From: Earliella scabrosa
Taxonomy: Eukaryota; Basidiomycota; Agaricomycetes; Polyporales; Polyporaceae
Direction: 5' to 3'
Assembly (NCBI GenBank): GCA_022605405.1
Contig: JABYQQ010000024.1
Coordinates: 620,001 to 684,000, forward strand
Length of the DNA: 64,000 bases
Shown: piece after piece, positions 13,045 through 24,412 of the stretch
How the letters are laid out: each line of letters opens with the position of its first letter
How positions within the stretch are numbered: position 1 is the stretch's first letter
Program-made: the position numbers and the translations under genes
The notes under the pieces: generated by a model
The model's input: the letters and a program-made list of their open reading frames with translations, nothing else
Database searches by the model: none
Told to the model about the DNA's origin: nothing

Positions 13045-13776
13045 TCATATCAGGCGAGCAGCCCTCGGTCTCCAATCGACATCTACTTGGTTCTCCTGCA
13101 GCACGAAGTAGTCGAAGCTATAGACTGCCGGTAAATGCAGCGTGCACTGTCGCGCTTTGCATCGTCCATTCATCGGTGGCGGCATGATCTTGGTAAACGT
13201 GTCCAAGTCTCCCTCATGCGCCTCCTCCAGCCCTTCTTCCAACTCAACAAGACGTCGATGCACAGTCACGTCAGGGACGTACGGCAGCTCGAGCCGGACT
13301 CTCCGCACGGGATTGACCGTGCACTCGTTCACGACCTCGAGGACGACCCTCCTCGCTCGGCACCCCACCACTCGCGTCACCTTCCCTACAACGTGCGCGT
13401 CGTATGCGTTACATTGGTCGGGGTCCGCGCTGGACGATGAGTAGGCCGCAGGTGACATGGCGAGCACTCGGACGCAGGTCTCGACGGTCAGCGGGGCAGT
13501 TGGGACGATCGCGACCTGGTAGATGTGTCCATCGGTGGTGAAGGTGCGCGTGTCTCTTCGATCTCGGTCGTTGATGTATCCCCTCCAGTGTGCGTACACC
13601 TCCACCGTAGCTGAGGATGACGGGTGGGGAACCGTTGGAGCGGGTTGGTTGTGGAAGGTGAGACTTTGCATCGTGCGATAGGACATACTCTCCTCCGACA
13701 GACGCGTATTTATGCAGACCGTACCGCCGCAGATGACGGCACCACTCACACAGAAGTCCCCAATCAAGACGAGCAT
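13045..13776 (-). CDS. Unrecognised single-exon protein (243 aa)
   Basis: An unbroken frame of 244 codons from ATG at 13776 to TGA at 13045. A second in-frame ATG (MSYRTMQSL) about 30 codons in could also be the start. The first 25 residues (MLVLIGDFCVSGAVICGGTV) are hydrophobic, possibly a signal or membrane segment if the first ATG is used. The remainder has beta-rich stretches and a conserved-looking PVRRVRLELPYVPDVTVHRRLVELEEG section. I do not recognise a family. A TATA box lies 132 bp upstream of the first ATG. This gene and the acyltransferase at 36072 were divergent neighbours before the nested insertions separated them. The open frame length in GC-rich DNA is only moderate evidence, so the gene is probable rather than certain. 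Confidence 0.5.
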   Translation of the reverse strand: MLVLIGDFCVSGAVICGGTVCINTRLSEESMSYRTMQSLTFHNQPAPTVPHPSSSATVEVYAHWRGYINDRDRRDTRTFTTDGHIYQVAIVPTAPLTVETCVRVLAMSPAAYSSSSADPDQCNAYDAHVVGKVTRVVGCRARRVVLEVVNECTVNPVRRVRLELPYVPDVTVHRRLVELEEGLEEAHEGDLDTFTKIMPPPMNGRCKARQCTLHLPAVYSFDYFVLQENQVDVDWRPRAARLI

Positions 13777-13907
13777 AACTGGACTCGTGGGCGGTCGGAT
13801 AGTGCACGTTTATGAGCACGGTTGGTCTCATTACGCAATTCACCCTTGTATCGCCCCGTCGTGCGTGCTTCTGACGAACCAGTTGGCCTGAATGTGCAAG
13901 TTAAACG

Positions 13908-13915
13908 CTATATAG
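13908..13915 (-). promoter_or_regulatory. Possible TATA box of the 243-aa gene
   Basis: CTATATAG, palindromic, 132 bp before the ATG at 13776. The distance is long for a TATA-start codon interval but allows a 5' UTR of about 100 bases. Confidence 0.35.
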
Positions 13916-14198
13916 GGAAGCGGATCACGGCGACGTCTGCGAATTAAGTACGACATGAAATGTTTCGTGAGCCTGTATAATGACCAAGTTTAGGCGAACT
14001 ACAATTGTAGCCGTGCATCTCTAGAACTGGAACCCACGTTCGAGCCTCGAGGGTCGCGTGTCATGAATGTTGCCTCGTCGTCTCGAATAGCATCGCGTCC
14101 ATAGGACATGTGCAGTGAGGCGTGCGCATGCAGTGGTGTATGTAGAGAGGTGTGTAGAGACCGAGGATCTGAGGCACGGTCCACGGAACACGACGACG

Positions 14199-14213
14199 GA
14201 TCATACGCGTGAG
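14199..14213 (+). repeat. Left target-site duplication of the LINE fragment
   Basis: GATCATACGCGTGAG, repeated exactly at 35951-35965, directly after an A11 run. Neighbouring bases differ on both sides, so the duplication is exactly 15 bp, a normal length for target-primed reverse transcription. Confidence 0.9.
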
Positions 14214-15258
14214 GGCCGCCCGAGGATTGCTGCGACCTACGGCCGTACCCAAGCGCCAAACCTGCCCTGGACCTATGCTGGTGGGCCTCGCAAGAGAACC
14301 CTTCACACATGCCTCATGGCGTCGCATCCGCTGCTCGCGGCACTGCGGAACCCATGGGTATGCAATCATCTGGCTCCGGACGTCGCGTTCCCCATGGGCA
14401 CGGGATACCCGGACTCAAGGGACACGCCCTTAGTGGCACTCGACTTCGCGGGCCGAGTCTGCACGGAGGAGTTCGCTCCACTGCATGCGGAGGCTCGCCC
14501 GGGAGGGCGCGTACTTGACATGTATGGAGATCGGCTCACCTGGCACCTTGAGCACCCGAAGAAGGACTCCGACGCGCTGGCGGAGTGGATGAGATCGACA
14601 CTCATGCCGCGGCTGGATGCTGCAGCGAACGACCGGCGAGCGGTGACTGTCTTCTGTGACGGCTCACTGCAGCCTAAGCCGCGCTGTCGAACGGGCGCAG
14701 CATTCCGGGCATATCGCGCGGGGCGGCTCCTGTTCAAGCGCGGCATCGCATGTGGACGCGCCACCTCGTACGACGCCGAGATGATCGCGGGAGGAATGGG
14801 ACTTGCCTTCGCCACCAAACAGGAGTGCGAGACGATACATGTGGTAGCCGACAACGAGTCGGCGCTGAACACGCCGCTTGATCCGGGGATGCACGGACAG
14901 CAGTTGGTGTCGATCGTGGCTTGCCGTAATGTGCGCGAATGGCTCGAGAAGGACGACCGGCGACGGATTGTCTTTCACTGGTGCCCGTCCCACAAAGGCG
15001 TGGAGTGGAACGAGCTGGTGGACGAGGACGCCAAGCAAGCGGCGGGCCTCCCGATGGATCGCGACGAGTGCTCGTTAGCACACGCACACCACCTACTCGC
15101 GGTACAGCCGAAGTCAGATTGGCGCGATGAGTATCGATCGTCACCGACTTACAGCGGCCGCAACTTCCTCCGACTGGCGGCCTTCGACCCGCCAAGTCAT
15201 CTCTCGAGTCCGGCGCTCAAAGCGTTCGGGGACTCGAGATCGTGCATGGCACGATTCT
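14214..15258 (+). pseudogene. LINE ORF2 3' part, RNase H domain (first half of interrupted frame)
   Basis: The frame is open from the left duplication to the insertion point. RNase H hallmarks are all present: VTVFCDGS (first Asp), DAEMIAGG (Glu), VVADNESAL (second Asp), and the C-terminal WCPSHKGVEWNELVDEDAKQ with the His and last Asp. The catalytic residues look intact. The reverse transcriptase is missing because of 5' truncation, so this is a fragment of an ORF and not a full gene. At codon TTC-T (15258) the frame is cut by the 20-kb element. After that it would read 8 foreign codons to a stop at 15284. The true continuation is at 35507. A stand-alone host RNase H cannot be fully ruled out, but the A-tail and duplication argue for a retrotransposon fragment. 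Confidence 0.8.
15251..15258 (+). repeat. Left target-site duplication of the 20-kb element
   Basis: ACGATTCT, repeated exactly at 35499-35506. The flanking bases differ, so the duplication is exactly 8 bp. Confidence 0.88.
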
Positions 15259-15281
15259 ATGAGCGGAGTTTTTGGACAAAA
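15259..15281 (+). repeat. Left terminal inverted repeat
   Basis: Compared with the reverse complement of 35476-35498, 16 of 23 positions match without gaps. The match includes the outermost ATG and a TTTnTGGACAAAA core. Confidence 0.75.
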
Positions 15282-15753
15282 TAAAGCTACGCCCAAAGTC
15301 CCTGTGCTCCTCTTGGATGTCTGCAGTTTCAGACAATTGCAGCGAACAGCAGACAACAGCAGTCCATGGGTAACGATTGTCTGCAGATGTCCCCAATTGT
15401 GATGCTTACATTACTGTACGGTACTCTATCGATCTCCAAGTGCCCGTGCGTGCTCTCCGCCGGCGTAACATGCGGTTGAAGCGCAATGTCTCCGCTTGTC
15501 CCACATTGTCCGCATTTGCGCGTGTTTGTCAAGGCGTCAATATTCCAACCCGCACAGCCACTTACTCACCACCTTCGCCTCCTCGTCCCGCGTTGTACAA
15601 TGTTGTCCCCCATTGCAGCGCATTGTAGATCCTTGGCCTCTGGTATTTCCAACACACTTCGTCAGCATGACAACTTGTTGCTTGGCCCCCCGCTTGGCAT
15701 GTTATCACGCCATTTTTCGTCTTCCTTTTTTTCTCCGTTGCCTTGCCCTAGAG
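15282..15753. promoter_or_regulatory. Subterminal region rich in ATTG/CAAT motifs, plus promoter of the HECT-like gene
   Basis: No gene. ATTG or CAAT occurs roughly ten times, for example in CAATTG near 15341, 15396 and in ACATTGTCC near 15505. A similar but CAAT-biased region lies at the other end. Such clustered short motifs could be transposase binding sites; this is inference. Confidence 0.4.
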
Positions 15754-15763
15754 GATATATAAG
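15754..15763 (+). promoter_or_regulatory. TATA box of the HECT-like gene
   Basis: GATATATAAG, 58 bp upstream of the ATG at 15821. Confidence 0.65.
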
Positions 15764-15820
15764 GCTGCGGCGGGGGATACCCTCTCCCCCGCGTCCCATC
15801 GTTAACGCCCACCCTTACGC

Positions 15821-18800
15821 ATGGCGTCGACCAACTTTCCTCGACAAAACTGCGTCCACCCCGAGTGCATCGCCCATCCGGACGGTTCGTGCGCCGACTT
15901 CCTCGTCACCTGCAATGGCACTTCACGGTCGGTGAGTTCTTGTCCCGCCAAGTCCCTATCCCCCGCACGTCCGTGTCCCACCAACACCTATGTCCCCCCA
16001 GACTGCCATCTTTCCCGAAGAGCCCTGCAGCGCATGCGATCATCCGTGGTATAGTCATCGCATCACTCGTGACGAGGTCGAAGGCCGCGAGGACAATCTG
16101 CGCCGCGGGGCATCCCTTGTCACAGGGTGTGGAGGTTTCTTCGCGGTCAGTCCCCTTTGTCTCCTGTCCCCCTTGCCCCCGCTGAGTCTTCTTAGGCCTC
16201 TGATCCCTCCTCGTGGGTTGGGTTGACAGTGTGCGTGTGCTCTCGCTCTCTTCGGGCACATGACCTCCTGCGCGCGTCCGTCGTCCATCCTGGGTACGTC
16301 GTTCTGTCTCTCGCATGTGCTTTGCCCATCACCGTCGCTGACGTCCTTCATGGGACATAGACTCTCTGCCCCGCCGCAGCTTACCACCACCCATCCACCC
16401 CCGACCCCTTTCTTTCCTCCAGGCCTCTCCTTACCACCCTCCTCTGCCAGCGACGTCGCGGCCCATAGTCCCATCTTCGCCTATGGTGGACTTCCCCCTC
16501 CGGCTCCTGGCCGCACGATTGATCGTCGCAACGTCAGCGCTGAGCGGGCTCGCAATGCCGTTGCCGTTGCCCACAATGCTCCGCGCATACGCACCTCGGG
16601 CAGTAGTCGCGTCGTCTCCGCTCCTGTCCAGGGCTCGTCGGTCACGCCCATCTCCCCCACTGCTCACGCCGCAGACGATGAGGACGAGGAGTGTCTCAAT
16701 TTTATGTTATACCCCATGGTGGTACGTACGTCCTTCCTTTGGGTTGGCTTCTCTCCTGAAATGTCGCCCTCAGCACCCTGCCTCACCCGACCATCCCGGC
16801 GCGCATCCCGGCGCCGTCCTTCAGTTCTCAGGCGAACGTTTCACTCAACTCGCTCGTCAGACCGAGGCGTGGAACTACGTGATGACCATCAAGTTGCCGA
16901 AGACTGGTCAGGTGTGGGACACGTTCGGTCGACAAGTCGTCGATCACTGTCAACGTCACCGAATTGAACTTCCCGGCTTCGACGCTTCAAAGCCCTTCAC
17001 TTCGCCCCAGGACCTTCCGTTCCATCTGCTGTCCTCTTCGCCGAAGTCGAAGGCGCCAGTCCGCGTTCACATCATCTGCGATGACATCGGTGCGACCGAC
17101 TTTACGCTGAAGACCTTGCTCGAGGCCCGCTTCACTCACCTGTCTTGGCCGTTGCCGGGGCCTCGTGGATCCTATCGACTGCTTCGTGGGTGTGAGTACT
17201 TGCGCTCTCCTTCTCTGTTCTTCGTTACTGACCGCGTCTCAGGTGTTCGGTACGGTGACACTCTCACCCATCTCGATCGAGAGCTTGAAGTGTATCGCGC
17301 CCCCAACGTCTTCGGTTTGGACGACTTTGAGCGCATCCAATGCCGGGATCTGTTGCATCCTTGCGGTCCCCGCCGCATGTTGGCTTGCGTCGTCCCTCTC
17401 CTCAGAGCGGAATGCATCCGAGGGTGTCCTACTCCGTCTGACACCTCCGAGCCGTCTACCAGCACCGCCACCCTGGACGAGATGGAGATTGACGAGGCGC
17501 TGGCCAGGCGACTCGATACACCCACCCCACCCCCCATCAGTGAGGTCATCGCTGCGCTCCAAAACTCCTCGCCGTTGTTTGTGCCGGACTCCGATAACGA
17601 GGAGTTTCTCCTGCCGCCCCTTCCTCAGCCGGACTTCTCTGCGATGGACCCAGACCTCCTCGCTCGGGCCACTTTCACGCGCTCTCCCAATGACGGCCAG
17701 CTCCTCCTCAACATCCCACTCTCGCCTATCCGTGTTGCTCCTGCCCCTGCCTTGGCCTCTACCCACGACGCGCTCCCTCCGCTACCGAGACGTTCAACTA
17801 GGGTACGCTTACCTCACGCTCACGTTCTCTCTCACAGTCATTTATGGAGCATCCCACAGAACCGCGTTCGCCCACGTCCCATCGCCAGGCAGCGCTCTGT
17901 CTCTCCGCGTGAACATGACCAGGTCACCGCATTTGCGGCGCCATCGCGGGCGGTGACGCCGCCAACCGGAGACCAGACGGTCTCCTTCCAGGTATGTGGA
18001 CGTACTTGGCGGCACATGGGCGGGCGAACTCACGACGTCGTCATAGCTGCTTTCCCCTCAGCTTCCCGCTCCCGATCCTGAGGTTCGTCCTTCGAACCGC
18101 CGGCGAACCGAGTCCCCGACTCCCTCGACATCCACAGCGGCCGGAGCAGGCCAGGTACGTCATACATTTGAGGGAGGAGACATCACTCACTTATCCGACC
18201 TAACCCAGGTTCATGAGTCTTTGCATCCACCCTCAGGCGCTGAGCTCTTGTCATGGGCCGCACGCGTCCGCGCCCTCATCCCTAACATTCCGGAGGATAT
18301 GCCGCCTCCACACTTCCGCGCTCCATCCGCGCAGATCGCCGCCGACATGCTCATTGCGCTGATCCGTTGGCACTTTGAGAATCCTGACGGTCCCGTTGGA
18401 TTCGCCGGCCGCGCATCGTTCCGGAGGCAGCACGAAGACCGCTTCCCAGGCCCGGGATGCCTTTGGGCTTTCACCAGCCTTGCGAGTCTCGTACGACGTT
18501 CTCACGCGCTTTCCTTGGAAATGTGAGTGCTTCATTACGCGCCGCGCTGTGTCCCGCTCACAGATTGGTACGCACTGCAGCGGGAACAGCTCCGCGGGCG
18601 GCATGGCCATTGGCGATAGTCCCACCCGGACCGTCATGCGCTTGGCGGTTCAGACAATCTTTGCCAGCGGCGAGCTATGGCAGCCCATGGGCCGCTTCCA
18701 CACCATTCGCACGCACATTGGTGGCCCGGAAGGCGTGCATGAGCGCGAGGTGTCGATGAAGACCGCTGGGTTCCTTGCGCTGATGCACATGGCGGGCGGG

Positions 18801-19994
18801 CATGGTGGACCGTTCCCCGCGTCCCCGTTTTTGCTTCGTCACGCTGTTGAGGGGCGCTCTTCCTGTTCCGTTGACCACGCGTTCATGCGCCTGATCGATC
18901 CCGACTTGTACGATGGCTTGCGCTTGTGGGTGGATCATGACAAACGTGACGACCTGCCCTCCAGTGCAACCCATCCCTTGTTCGCGCTGCTGGCGGCCGC
19001 AGATATCGATGTGAGTCACGCGTTCTGAGCCTTCTGGTTGGTCAGCTAATGGTTCCGTCTGCGCTAGCCCCACGCTTGTTCTCGCCCTCCATCCGCTCAA
19101 GATCTGCTGTGGATTGAGCAAACGCTGGTGTCGTTCGCAGCGTTAGGCGCCAAAGACATCTCGCAAACTGCTGACTTTCGCGCGTTCCAGGCGGGGATGA
19201 CACACGTGCTTCCCGCCGGGACCACGTTGGCTGAGGTTTGTCTCTCCTCTGCCCTCCCTGTTACGCGTGCTAAGCTAGGTTCATTTCGCGCAGCTCTTTG
19301 AGGGCCGTTCCCGCGACTTAGTGGCAGCAATGTGTAACCATCAACTCGAGTCGACCGAGACCCTCCTCCCTCACATCCACTTCGAGTCCACGCTGGATCG
19401 TGAACTCATTCAGGCGGCCACGGCCAACTCGGATTTCATCGACAACGACACCTGGGATGTTCTGTACGAGAACCTGTTTGAGGAGCGTCTCCTGCGCTAC
19501 CTCAGTGGCACTGGACATCCCGACCACCCCGACGTCATCGCTGTGGTAGGTGTAGAGGAGTATAGTCGCTCTCTAGGAGATCCCCTGCTGCGCTCCCGCC
19601 TCTTCCTGCACACGGTCTCCGGCTCGGATCTTGTCCCGCTTGACCCCAACTGGAAACTTCGGGTGAGCGTTCCACTTTTCGTGCTGACATCTGCAAGAGC
19701 CATGCTGAGACCGTTGGGCACAGATCAAATTCAGACATCGCCGTGGCAGGCGGGAGCCAGACACGTCCAACAAACACGTGCCCTTGCCCAGAGCTGTGCG
19801 TACTCTTCTATCACCCTGACGCTCCAGTCTCACTTAGCCTCTGGCAGCTCGAAGTTCATTCGTGCTTCTACGACTGCGTCGTGACCGTCGATGCAGGGCT
19901 GCGTAATCTGTTGCTGGAGCCCCCTCCCTATGCTGCCTTCGAGGCATGGATCCATGGTGCCTTTCTCAGCCCTGAGCTTTACAATGCAGTGTAG
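15821..19994 (+). CDS. HECT-like protein with Cys-rich N-terminus (element gene 1)
   Basis: At least nine introns. The well-supported exons are 15821-15931, 16002-16145, 16230-16293, 16423-16721, 16774-17191, 17243-17991 and 18062-18154, all joining in frame. The next exon starts at 18209 and its inner boundary near 18390-18440 is unclear. Later coding blocks run to 19010, and from about 19068 onward. The N-terminus is rich in Cys/His (CVHPEC, PCSACDHPWY, GCGGFFACACA) and may bind zinc. A Ser/Pro-rich middle follows. The C-terminal part resembles a HECT domain: SPFLLRHAVEG, DPDLYDGLRLW, and near the end LEVHSCFYDCVV, whose Cys falls where the HECT catalytic Cys would be. HECT enzymes are E3 ubiquitin ligases. 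The last exon junction, around 19664-19840, could not be resolved without a frame change, so the C-terminus could be damaged. The role in transposition is unknown. Confidence 0.7.
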
Positions 19995-20240
19995 TAGAGT
20001 GTAGTTCTCTCGCGGGCATGTAATCGTATGAGGGAGCATAGCTACGCGTCTGTACGTACCACGCTGTGACAATGCCTTCATGCGCCCATTCCCTGCCGTG
20101 ATCACGTGTGCGATTGGCGCGATGGGAAGTGCGACGGCGTCAATCTGGGCACTCTTGTCCCGTCCGATGGTCTATCTGCGCCCTCCGCTGCCCTGTGTTG
20201 CTCCCTCCCGTCACAACACCCTTACCAACCAACCCAGAGC

Positions 20241-21009
20241 ATGTCCCCGTCCCCCGAACACGACCTTTACGCCGCTAGCCCGTGCGAGCATCTCACGCGC
20301 TCTCCCACTCCGGCTCTTGCTGGAGAACTCACCACTTGCTGTCCGCCCACGGCACACCAACATCCCCCACCGCGGAAACGCCCACGTACCAGCCCAGAGG
20401 GAGTCCCTCCGTGCGAAGAGGCCGACCTCGATCACGCAGACGAACAAATGTCCCAACGGACACCATCTGCAGTGTCAGCCGCTTGCGTGCAATGCGCTCA
20501 GGCAGGCAAATCCAGCGAGTGTACGAAGAATCGGCGCACGATCGCATGTCGGCGCTGTAACGCTCGAAGGTTGAGCTGCTCATTTCGTTCAGGTATGAGT
20601 TCGCTGGCTGTACAGTTGCGGAAGTAGACTCATGGTCCCCCCTAAGATGTCACAGCATCTCAAGACGACCTCGAGCTCCCTCGGGTCGTCGTCCATGTCG
20701 ACTCCACGCTCGCTGCGTTACTGTCGCACGTCCGGTTGCTGGCAGCAACCTTAGAGAATGTTCAGGATGAGGTTCACCAATTGCGACGGGAGCTTGACCG
20801 TCATCGGGTTGGAGGAACGTGGGGTCCCAGATGTCTCGTCGGTGAGGTCCTCTCTTCTCCTTCGCCAACACCTTCCTCCCACGTTCAATGTTCCTCCTGC
20901 GCCGCTCCATTCGTTTCGTCCGACAGTTGTGGAGAGACAGCCCGCCGCCCACCATAATGCGTTTATGGCATTCTATCGGTTCTCGTCTGTGTATATGTCA
21001 ACTACCTAG
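20241..21009 (+). CDS. Cys-rich coiled-coil protein (206 aa, element gene 2)
   Basis: Exons 20241-20592, 20656-20841 and 20927-21009 join in frame to 206 aa, MSPSPEHDLY to YMSTT. A proline-rich head with a basic KRPR patch is followed by a cysteine cluster, CVQCAQAGKSSEC then TIACRRCNARRLSC. Its spacing recalls the zinc-binding part of Zn(II)2Cys6-like domains but does not match the classic pattern. A heptad-like LLAATLENVQDEVHQLRREL segment follows, probably a short coiled coil. Together these suggest a DNA-binding dimer, but that is inference. It lies between two genes of the same orientation inside the 20-kb element. Confidence 0.6.
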
Positions 21010-21893
21010 GTACTCCATGCTATAGCCATTCGAGCTCTTGGAATACGTCATCGGCCGTTGGGCAGAGCCCGATGTCCGGCCTATCCATCGCCGCCGTGCA
21101 CCCTCGTGTCCACCGTCCATGCGCACGTTATCGGCAGGGGTCCGGCCGTTCCTCTCTGGCCCATACTGATAGGGTCTCAGGTTGATCCAGGGCCCGGCGG
21201 CGGGCTCAATATTGTCACCTGAATGCTTTTATTTCATCACGCCACTGTCGGGAGCGAGGGGCAAATCATTGTTGCTGTTTGGCTTGGGGTCGGTTGCCCG
21301 TCAGCCTGGTCTTCATCGCAGGCGTACTGACTGGTTGAATGCATCTAGGTTTGCCAACGGGCTAGTATACACAGTGTTTAACCCTACAACTCCGTACGTA
21401 ATACGGCCCTTCGATGTGTTTGTTGTGGGTGGCAGACGCTTGCGCAAATCACTGTTGCTGTTGGAGCTGATCGGCTAGATAACAGCCACACGGGCCGTGA
21501 GTCATCCGCAGTTTCCGGATGCTTGGCTTTCCGCCACGTCGTTCAACATAGGCCGACATTTTACGTCGGCGGGGTTGGTATCTCTAATGGTCTACCGCAG
21601 ATCAAGCCAGGTAAATGCACGACTGGCACTTGCCCAAAGGAGCAGGCAATCCGAGTCTTCATTCCTGCCCCGGAGCTCATGCCGCACTCCCTGGCAGATA
21701 CGTTGATGAACAATATTAGACTGCATCAGAGGGTTCGTGGGGCGCCAAGAGGAACGCCAAGCGAGCAGGCCGGGGGAGACCCTGTGCCCCCCCCGACCCC
21801 CCGAAACCCACACATCGAGATCCAGTTTCTTTCTTCGCCGGTCAGAGTCTAAATTCGCGCAGTCGGAGTATGTCGCTGACAAGTCCCGTTGGC
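21010..21893. other. Gene-free spacer inside the 20-kb element
   Basis: Only short open frames; no product recognised. The right edge holds the promoter of the following gene. Confidence 0.4.
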
Positions 21894-21900
21894 CATATAA
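21894..21900 (+). promoter_or_regulatory. TATA box of the Pro/Ala/Val-rich gene
   Basis: CATATAA, 60 bp upstream of the ATG at 21960. It supports that ATG over the in-frame ATG at 21870, which lies upstream of the box. Confidence 0.6.
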
Positions 21901-21959
21901 ACTTCGACGTCGGGCCGTTCAGCCCCTTCGTGGACCTTCTCAAACCATCACTCTCAGGC

Positions 21960-24275
21960 ATGTCATCGCGTGGGCGCCGTGGCTCTCGTCGCGGACGTCG
22001 ACTCGCCCCGCCTTCTGGCAGCCGCGGCTCCGGCGGGCGCCCCCGTCTACCCCCCTCCTCGAACAGCGACGCTTCTCAGGACAGTTCTGCACATGTTGAA
22101 GGAAACCCGTTTGCCAACTCGCCTACTCTCCATCAGGAGCCAACGTCATCTGTCCCTATTGTTCGCCGCTCTCAGCGACTTGCTGCCCAAGCTCCGACGG
22201 TCAGCTCGTCCTCCTCTACCGCTGTGTTGGCCCCCACGCTCGAGGCAGGTCAACTTGGAGCTGGGAGCGTCGAGTCTCTTACGGCCCCCTCTCACCCAGG
22301 CACAGGTGAGACATAGGTGCCGTCGTACATACAATGACTGACATGACCTGGGCCTCCTCTCAGTCGGAGTAGAACCCTCACCGTCTTTGTCCTCGCCTCA
22401 ACACCTCGAAGAAAACGATAGACCCGATAACTGCTCGGACGCAGGTTCAGAGTTGTCGTATCTGACGGATGACGACCGCGTGGTCGATCCAGGCAGTGGG
22501 TTGTCTGGTCTTCGGTCGTGGTTACCCTCTTCGCTCACATTCAACTCATTGATGGTTAGGTGTGGCTACTCCACCTCCGTCACTTGACGCGATGAATATC
22601 TCCCCCACTCGTGAGCATCACGCTTCGCCGCCAACACATTTGGTGAGTCGCCTGTCAGCAGACCCGCTTCACTATCAAGTCGCTGATGTTGGGGGCTGCT
22701 AGCCGTCTGCGAACGAGGGTACAGATGATCTCCCCTTGCCCGCAAGCGGCATGGTCAACAACGTGAACGCAAGCATCCCTGAGGCAGGCGATGGTCCGCT
22801 CCCGCCGCCCACCGAGCAGACGCTTGCCTGGTTTCAAGCCAGGTTTGCAGTGGCGTACCGACGCCCAGATGAGAATCTCACTGCGCATCACCAACGCGCT
22901 CAGGAGGGTTTGAGGGTATGTCGCGGCCAGCGGTATAAAAAGTCGCTCAGTCTGATTGGAGTATGTGCAGGGTTCTCGGTCGCCTGAGCCCCATGACGCC
23001 AGCTTCTCGCCCATGGCGCATCGAGGCACGCGGAGTTTTGCTGGGCAAAGTTCGCTTCCCCAAGGAGGCCCATCCATCCCGGCCGCGGCACATGCCTGCC
23101 TGCCTGTCCGTTTGCGCTGCGCGGGTGGCCCTCCACCTCCGAGTCCCCTGGCACCCAGTCACCCGCAACCTGCCGCCCAGCCAGCCCATGACACCCATCT
23201 GAATCCCGTCACCACAGGTGTTCCCGCTGGTGCTATCCACATCAATCCTGCCCTCCCCGCAGCTGCCACTGTCGTCGTCCCCGCCGCTCCTGTCGTCCCG
23301 GCCGCTGTTGTCGACCCCGCTGCTCCTGTCGTCCCGGCCGCTGTCCCCGTCCCCGCCGCTCCTGTCGTCCCCGCGGCCGTCCCCCTTGCTGCTGCTCCCG
23401 CCGTTCCCGTCCCCGTCCCCGCTGCTCCCGCCGTCCCCGTCCCCGCCACTGCCGCGGCTGTCGCCGCGCCTGCCGTCCCCGCCGCTCCTGCTGTTCCAGT
23501 GTTTGTTGGACAGGGCGGGGTTGGTGGCAACCTGGGGCTCCTTGGGTATGCGGGGGGTGCTCATCCTCCTCCAGCTGCCATCGCCGCAATTGCCGCTCAT
23601 GGTCATGGCGCGCCGCATGGCCCTCACCCGGCCCAGGCACCTGCAGGCGCCCCTCCTCCGGCCGTAGGTCCACCCGCCGTTGCGGCATTCGCCGCAGGCA
23701 ACGATGGTCCCAGGGCGGCTGCGAGGGCCTACTTGTGGCGACGTTTCCCTCCCCGCGCCGCCCTTGCAGCTTTCCTGATGGAGAACCCCCTGGCCTATGG
23801 CGTCGGCTATCGCGACCTGCTTCGTCTGAGGGCGATACGCGGCGCGCAGCGCGACTTGCGCATTGGCTACGGACAGCATGAGCCGTCGTCAGTGATGGTA
23901 CAAGACGGAGATCAACAATTGCTTATTACCGTCGAGGACACCGTGGCGGCCTTCGGAATGAGCAGCTTTCATACGTACCTCACACTTCGCTCTCGCTCCA
24001 ACAGCTTGTACGCCTTTTATCACTGGATGAGCTCCAACATGTCGCTCATGGTCGGCGGAGAGCACCCAGAGGAGCAGGAGCTTTACCAGGTATTGGACGC
24101 GTTCTTCTCCCCACAGCGTATTCCCGACCTCCTACAGCGCCGAGAACTCTCCCCGTCCCAGCGAGTCGCCGTTCACAGCGCCATCCCCGCTCTCTGGCGG
24201 AAGGCGGAACAGATTCTCAGGGCACGTGGCATGGCACGCAAGGATCTGGGTCAGGCTGACGATATTTACGACTGA
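21960..24275 (+). CDS. Pro/Ala/Val-rich protein of unknown function (696 aa, element gene 3)
   Basis: Exons 21960-22305, 22364-22507, 22560-22642, 22703-22915 and 22971-24275 keep the frame (697 codons with stop). The N-terminus is Arg/Gly/Ser-rich (SSRGRRGSRRGRR). An acidic, Ser-rich section follows, and then WFQARFAVAYRRPDENLTA, which looks like a short folded motif. About 90 residues of Val-Pro-Ala-Ala repeats come next. The last 200 residues look globular: AAARAYLWRRFPPRAALAAF, VEDTVAAFGMSSFHTYLTLR, then a charged helical end (YDRREL-type and ARGMARKDLGQADDIYD). I do not recognise the family. It could be an element-specific structural or DNA-binding factor. The intron at 22508-22559 is chosen because it removes an in-frame stop at the cost of a weaker acceptor context. 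Confidence 0.6.
23275..23500 (+). repeat. GC-rich degenerate minisatellite coding for Val-Pro-Ala-Ala repeats
   Basis: Units related to CCCGCCGCTCCTGTCGTC repeat with drift through the largest exon of the 696-aa gene. It gives the long antisense frames seen here, which are not genes. Confidence 0.7.
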
Positions 24276-24412
24276 TAGCTACAGCATGTACATCCAAAAA
24301 CCTCGCATAGTATCCTAGTCCGTCGCGATTACTATGGTGGGATTGCTACATGGTCGTATACATAGGCATACCGGAGTCCTTCACCCCGCGTTTCGTGCTC
24401 CGCCAGCCCCAC

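Noticed and set aside
14115..15284. Intact 389-aa RNase H gene
   Set aside because: Its start lies in the flank before the LINE duplication and its last 8 codons are from the 20-kb element. It is a truncated and interrupted LINE frame.
23159..23530. Ala/Gly/Thr-rich antisense frame
   Set aside because: Product of the Val-Pro-Ala-Ala minisatellite on the other strand.
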